A stretch of 64,000 nucleotides of DNA from Sphingomonas kyeonggiensis (lineage in GTDB: Bacteria; Pseudomonadota; Alphaproteobacteria; Sphingomonadales; Sphingomonadaceae), in assembly GCF_014196745.1 (NCBI RefSeq), contig NZ_JACIEH010000002.1, positions 992,383-1,056,382 on the forward strand, written 5' to 3'. The notes under the pieces are model-generated. The model did not search any database and had not been told where the DNA came from. It saw only the letters and a list, made by a program, of their open reading frames with translations. The position numbers and the translations under genes were made by a program. This document shows, one piece after another, positions 60,414 through 64,000 of this stretch (the first letter of the stretch is position 1; each line of letters begins with the position of its first letter).

Positions 60414-61151
60414 TCAGGCCGGCGTGTTCTCGTGCGCGTCGATGAGCTCGAGCACGTCGGAGATCAATGCCCGCATCGCGGTGCGCGCCGAATTGGGGTC
60501 GCGGGCCTGGATCGCCTCGAGCACGCGGCCGTGATCCGCGACGTTCGCGGTGCGGCCCTTCACCCGGTTGGTGAAGCGGATCGAGGTGCGCAGCGCGGTG
60601 CCGACCACGTCACGGAACTGGACGTAGAAGGGGTTGCCCGACGCGCGCAGGATCGAGACGTGGAAGGCGATGTCCGCCTCCAGCGTGTCGTCCATGCCGG
60701 CTTCGGCGGCTTCCATGCGGGCAAGGCCTTCGCCGATCGCCTCGATATCGGCATTGCTGGCGAAGCGGGCGGCGAGCGCGGCGGCCTCGGGTTCGATCGC
60801 GACGCGCAGCTGGTTGAACTGCTTGAGCAGCTCGACCGAGAATTGCCGTTCGAGCAGCCAGCGCAGCACGTCGGTGTCGAACAGGTTCCACGACGAGGTC
60901 GGCTCCACCACCGTGCCCTGACGCGGACGGGCGCTGAGCAGGCCCTTGGCGGTGAGCATCTTCACCGCTTCGCGCGTCACCGAACGGCTCACACCGTGCT
61001 GGGTGGTCAGCTCCGCCTCGGTCGGGAAGGGCTGGGTCTCGTACTGGCCGGTGACGATCGCGCGGCCCAGCCGGTCGAGCAGGCCGTAGGTGAGGTTACG
61101 GCCGAGCTGCGGACGAAGTTCGTCTTGCGACCTGGATAGAGACGTTGCCAC
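60414..61151 (-). CDS. FadR-type GntR family regulator of galactonate/galactose genes
   Basis: 245 residues from the GTG at 61151, preceded by AGGAA. A longer reading from a TTG at 61241 adds 30 unlikely residues and would put a perfect palindrome inside the gene. The winged helix (GLLDRLGRAIVTGQYETQP, GVSRSVTREAVKMLTAKGLL) is followed by an FCD domain with ADIAFHVSILRASGN and DHGRVLEAI as likely metal ligands. Similar to DgoR-type repressors. It is divergent from the symporter-dgoK-dgoA operon, with galactonate or KDG-type acid a likely effector (inference). Confidence 0.88.
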   Translation of the reverse strand: MATSLSRSQDELRPQLGRNLTYGLLDRLGRAIVTGQYETQPFPTEAELTTQHGVSRSVTREAVKMLTAKGLLSARPRQGTVVEPTSSWNLFDTDVLRWLLERQFSVELLKQFNQLRVAIEPEAAALAARFASNADIEAIGEGLARMEAAEAGMDDTLEADIAFHVSILRASGNPFYVQFRDVVGTALRTSIRFTNRVKGRTANVADHGRVLEAIQARDPNSARTAMRALISDVLELIDAHENTPA

Positions 61152-61176
61152 GCGCGGGTATTCCTTTTCTGTCGAG

Positions 61177-61190
61177 GCGACGATCGTCGC
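61177..61190. promoter_or_regulatory. 14-base palindrome GCGACGATCGTCGC
   Basis: Perfect palindrome 26 bases before the chosen regulator start and 117 before the symporter. It could be an operator of the FadR-type repressor or a self-dimerising leader element. Its high GC content makes chance more likely than for the AT-rich sites. Confidence 0.35.
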
Positions 61191-61306
61191 TTGCCCTCTG
61201 ATTTCTAGCTGTATCCCAAACGCGTGGCTAGACAAGCCCAATTAATAAGATAAATGAACCACTCGGCCGCCCCGTTTGAGTGCGCGGCACCTTAGGGAGG
61301 GATAGC

Positions 61307-62905
61307 GTGACGAGCCTGTCGCAGATCGACCTGATCGTGGTCATCATCTACGCCATCGGCATTTTCGGACTGGCCCAATGGGTCAGCCGCGAGAAGGCCG
61401 GGCATGCCAAGGATACGTCCGACTATTTCCTGGCGTCCAAGTCGCTGCCCTGGTGGGCGATCGGCGCGTCGCTGATCGCAGCGAACATCTCGGCGGAGCA
61501 GATCGTCGGCATGGCCGGATCGGGCTACAAGATCGGCCTGGCGATCGCCTCCTATGAGTGGATGGCGGCGCTGACCCTGCTGATCGTCGGCAAGTATTTC
61601 CTGCCGATCTTCCTCAAGAACCAGATCTACACCATGCCGCAGTTCCTCGAGCAGCGGTACGGCAAGGTGCTGCCGGTGCTGATGGCAGTGTTCTGGCTCG
61701 CGCTCTACGTGTTCGTGAACCTGACCTCGATCATCTGGCTCGGCTCGATCGCGGTGCACAAGGTGGCGGGTATCGACCAGAACGCCGCGCTGATCGCGCT
61801 CGGCCTGTTCGCTTTGCTCTACCAGCTGTACGGCGGCCTCAAGGCGGTGGCGCTGACCGACATCGTCCAGGTGACGCTGCTGGTGATGGGCGGCCTGATC
61901 GTCTCGTATCTGACGCTCGACCAGATCGGCGGCGGGCAGGGCGTGTTCGCCGGCTTCCACACGCTGATGAACGCCCATCCCGAGAAGTTCGACATGATCC
62001 TCTCGCCCGACAATCCCTATTACAAGGACCTGCCCGGCATCGCCGTGCTCGTCGGCGGCATGTGGATCGCGAACCTGAGCTATTGGGGCTTCAACCAGTA
62101 CATCATCCAGCGCGCGCTGGCCGCGAAGAACCTGGGCGAGGCGCAGAAGGGCATTACGCTCGCCGCCTATCTCAAGCTCCTCATGCCGGTGATCATCGTG
62201 CTGCCGGGCATCGCCGCGGTGATGCTCGCGCCGAACCTGGCGGTGGGCGACGAAGCCTATCCGACGATGCTCAAGCTGCTGCCGCCGGGCCTGCTCGGCC
62301 TGGTCTTCGCGGCGCTGGTCGCGGCAATCATCGCGTCGACCGCCTCCAAGATCAATTCGATCGGCACCATCTTCACCCTCGACCTCTATGCCAAGGTGCG
62401 CGGCATCAGCACGCGCGGCGAGGACGGCAGCGGCAAGACCGGGCAGGAGAAGCACCTCGTCCTGGTCGGCCGCATCGTCGCCGCGCTGGCCGTGGTGATC
62501 GCGATCATCGCCGCCCGGCCGCTGATCGGCCAGTCGGACCAGGCCTTCCAGTTCATCCAGGAATTCTCTGGCTTCTTCACCCCGGGCATCACGGTGATCT
62601 TCCTGCTCGGCCTGTTCTGGAAGCCGGCGAGCGAGGCGGGGGCGATCGTCGCGGCGGTGGCTTCGGTGGCGCTGTCCTATGTGTTCAAGGTCGGCATGCC
62701 CGACTTCCCCTTCATGAACCGCATGGGCCTGGTCTTCGTGATCAGCCTGGCGCTGGCGGTGATCGTGTCGCTGGTGAAGCCGGCAAAGGCCGAGAAAAAT
62801 GTCGTGACCATGGAGGGCGTCAGCTTCAAGACGCCGAACGTGTTCAACGTCGCGGGCGTCGGGGTGATCCTGATCCTCATCGCGCTGTACGGGGTCTGGT
62901 GGTGA
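61307..62905 (+). CDS. Sodium:sugar symporter (SSS family, SglT-like)
   Basis: 532 residues from the GTG at 61307 after GGGAGGG. About 14 membrane helices. SSS signatures: SDYFLASKSLPWWAIGASLI, AANISAEQIVGMAGSGYKIG, LYQLYGGLKAVALTDIVQ and the IIASTASKINSIGTIF segment that forms the sodium-2 site. It imports hexoses, probably galactose here, with sodium across the inner membrane. It overlaps dgoK by GTGA, so uptake and catabolism are coupled. Confidence 0.92.
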   Translation: MTSLSQIDLIVVIIYAIGIFGLAQWVSREKAGHAKDTSDYFLASKSLPWWAIGASLIAANISAEQIVGMAGSGYKIGLAIASYEWMAALTLLIVGKYFLPIFLKNQIYTMPQFLEQRYGKVLPVLMAVFWLALYVFVNLTSIIWLGSIAVHKVAGIDQNAALIALGLFALLYQLYGGLKAVALTDIVQVTLLVMGGLIVSYLTLDQIGGGQGVFAGFHTLMNAHPEKFDMILSPDNPYYKDLPGIAVLVGGMWIANLSYWGFNQYIIQRALAAKNLGEAQKGITLAAYLKLLMPVIIVLPGIAAVMLAPNLAVGDEAYPTMLKLLPPGLLGLVFAALVAAIIASTASKINSIGTIFTLDLYAKVRGISTRGEDGSGKTGQEKHLVLVGRIVAALAVVIAIIAARPLIGQSDQAFQFIQEFSGFFTPGITVIFLLGLFWKPASEAGAIVAAVASVALSYVFKVGMPDFPFMNRMGLVFVISLALAVIVSLVKPAKAEKNVVTMEGVSFKTPNVFNVAGVGVILILIALYGVWW

Positions 62906-63765
62906 GCTTTTCGGGACCCTTCCTCGCTATCGACTGGGGGACGACCAACCGGCGCGCCTTCTTGATCGAGGGCGGCCAAGTCGTCCGCACCGAGCGTGAC
63001 GACCGCGGCGTGACCTCGGTCACCGACTTCGCGGCCGAGGCTGCGGGCATCCGCTCCCGCTTCGGCGACCTGCCGATGCTGATGGCCGGCATGGTCGGGT
63101 CGAACATCGGCTGGCGAGCGGCGCCCTATGTGCCCGCGCCGGCCGGGGTCGAGGACCTGGCGGCCAATCTGCTCAAGATCGACGACCGCACCGCGATCGT
63201 CCCCGGGGTCTCGGTCACCGGTCCGGCGGACGTGATGCGGGGCGAGGAAGTCCAGCTGCTGGGCGCGGTCGCAGCCGGGCTGGTGCCGCACGACGCGCTG
63301 CTCGCCCAGCCGGGCACGCACTGCAAATGGGCGGAGATGGAAGGCGGGCGGATCGCTCGCTTCACCACCGCGATGACCGGCGAGCTTTTCGCCATGCTGC
63401 GCAAATATGGGCTGCTTTCCTCGCAACTTACCGAGGAGGTCACGCTGGGCCAGGCGTTCCTCGACGGGGTGGAGGAGGGGCGCAAGCGCGACCTCGCCGC
63501 TTCGCTGTTCGGCATCCGCGCCGCCAAGCTGCTGGGCGAGCGCCCGGACTCGGACGCCGCGAGCTTCGCCAGCGGGCTGCTGATCGGCAGCGACGTCGCT
63601 GCCCGGCTCGAGCGGGTGGGGCATGACGAAGTCCATATCCTCGCCGACCCCGTGCTCGGCGGGCTCTATTCGGCGGCGGTCGAAGTGCATGGCCGCCGCG
63701 CCGTGCGGGTCGACAGCCACGCCGCCTTCGTTGCCGGCATCATCGCCATTGGGAGTATATCGTGA
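62902..63765 (+). CDS. dgoK: 2-dehydro-3-deoxygalactonokinase
   Basis: 287 residues from the GTG overlapping the symporter stop. DgoK-family features: AIDWGTTNRRAFLIEGG at the N-terminus, PMLMAGMVGSNIGW, MRGEEVQLLGAV, LAQPGTHCKWAEMEGG and FTTAMTGELFAMLRKYGLL. It phosphorylates 2-keto-3-deoxygalactonate at O6 with ATP in the cytoplasm. The next gene, the aldolase, overlaps it by four bases. Confidence 0.95.
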   Translation: MSFSGPFLAIDWGTTNRRAFLIEGGQVVRTERDDRGVTSVTDFAAEAAGIRSRFGDLPMLMAGMVGSNIGWRAAPYVPAPAGVEDLAANLLKIDDRTAIVPGVSVTGPADVMRGEEVQLLGAVAAGLVPHDALLAQPGTHCKWAEMEGGRIARFTTAMTGELFAMLRKYGLLSSQLTEEVTLGQAFLDGVEEGRKRDLAASLFGIRAAKLLGERPDSDAASFASGLLIGSDVAARLERVGHDEVHILADPVLGGLYSAAVEVHGRRAVRVDSHAAFVAGIIAIGSIS

Positions 63766-64000
63766 GCCATATCGCCGCCTTCGACACCGCCTTTGCCCGC
63801 TGCCCGCTGGTCGCGATCCTGCGCGGGGTGAAGCCCGATGAGGTAGAGGAGATCGGCGAAGCGCTTGTTTCGGCAGGCTTTACCCTGATCGAAGTGCCGA
63901 TGAACTCGCCCGATCCGCTCGACAGCATCGCGCGGCTGGCCAAGCGCTTCGAGGGCAGGGCGGTGATCGGCGCGGGCACGGTGCTGCGCGAGGCGCAGGT
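63762..64000 (+). CDS. dgoA: 2-dehydro-3-deoxy-6-phosphogalactonate aldolase (N-terminal part)
   Basis: The first 79 codons, from the GTG overlapping the dgoK stop; the rest lies beyond the window. The start CPLVAILRGVKPDEVEEIGE has the phosphate-binding Arg, LIEVPMNSP the catalytic-site Glu, and VIGAGTVL follows. The Schiff-base Lys would come later. The enzyme splits KDPGal to pyruvate and glyceraldehyde 3-phosphate. The MNSP wording and dgoK context favour galactose over the glucose-type KDPG aldolase. Confidence 0.92.
   Translation, partial: MSHIAAFDTAFARCPLVAILRGVKPDEVEEIGEALVSAGFTLIEVPMNSPDPLDSIARLAKRFEGRAVIGAGTVLREAQ

Noticed and set aside
1..64000. tRNA, rRNA, CRISPR, insertion sequence or prophage features
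   Set aside because: No tRNA-like cloverleaf with a proper T-arm, no regularly spaced repeats, no transposase or integrase, and no terminal inverted repeats were seen on either strand.

Overview
The window is GC-rich DNA that reads as a chromosomal glycan-use region of an alphaproteobacterium, most likely a sphingomonad (Sphingomonas or a close relative). The grounds are four large TonB-dependent receptors (TBDRs) of the Caulobacter/Sphingomonas kind with no SusD partner, many Tat- and Sec-exported sugar enzymes, and a De Ley-Doudoroff galactose route. The assignment is inferred from gene content, without any marker gene. Almost every base is coding. I see no rRNA, tRNA, CRISPR array, insertion sequence or phage gene.

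Layout. (1) 1-11493: the start of a flavin monooxygenase gene (cut by the window edge), a lone Gfo/Idh/MocA oxidoreductase, and a LacI repressor facing a tightly overlapping operon: MFS permease, sugar isomerase, Gfo/Idh/MocA oxidoreductase, cytochrome c, Tat-exported isomerase, DUF1080 (3-keto-disaccharide hydrolase family), gluconate-dehydrogenase-subunit-3-like protein, second Tat isomerase and GMC flavoprotein. This looks like a periplasmic glycoside 3-oxidation pathway. (2) 11960-30534: an alpha-mannan or high-mannose N-glycan locus with three GH92s, one GH125, a GH2, a GH43, a TBDR, a ROK repressor with a sugar MFS permease, and a ROK sugar kinase. (3) 30835-36804: a GH43-like secreted protein, a BNR/sialidase-fold protein and a TBDR. 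(4) 36902-40377: a malonate module (malonyl-CoA synthetase, GntR regulator, MadL/MadM). (5) 40545-53154: two paralogous TBDRs flanking two sulfatases, an unassigned TIM-barrel protein and a double-propeller GH43. (6) 53481-64000: galactose dehydrogenase, lactonase, sugar-acid dehydratase, DgoK and (partial) DgoA, with an exported aldose epimerase, a GH5-like enzyme, a GH43, a FadR-type regulator and a sodium/sugar symporter.

How it works together (inference). TBDRs import oligosaccharides into the periplasm. Exported glycosidases, sulfatases and the 3-dehydrogenase system trim or oxidise them there. MFS and sodium symporters move monosaccharides inward. In the cytoplasm, mannose or fructose is phosphorylated by the ROK kinase, while galactose is oxidised to galactonate and split to pyruvate and glyceraldehyde 3-phosphate. 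Each block has its own repressor (LacI, ROK, GntR, FadR-type). Short repeated elements in front of co-located genes suggest block-specific control: a twin LacI operator, a shared 15-mer before the GH92 and TBDR genes of the mannan block, and a shared 19-bp pattern before the two paralogous TBDRs.
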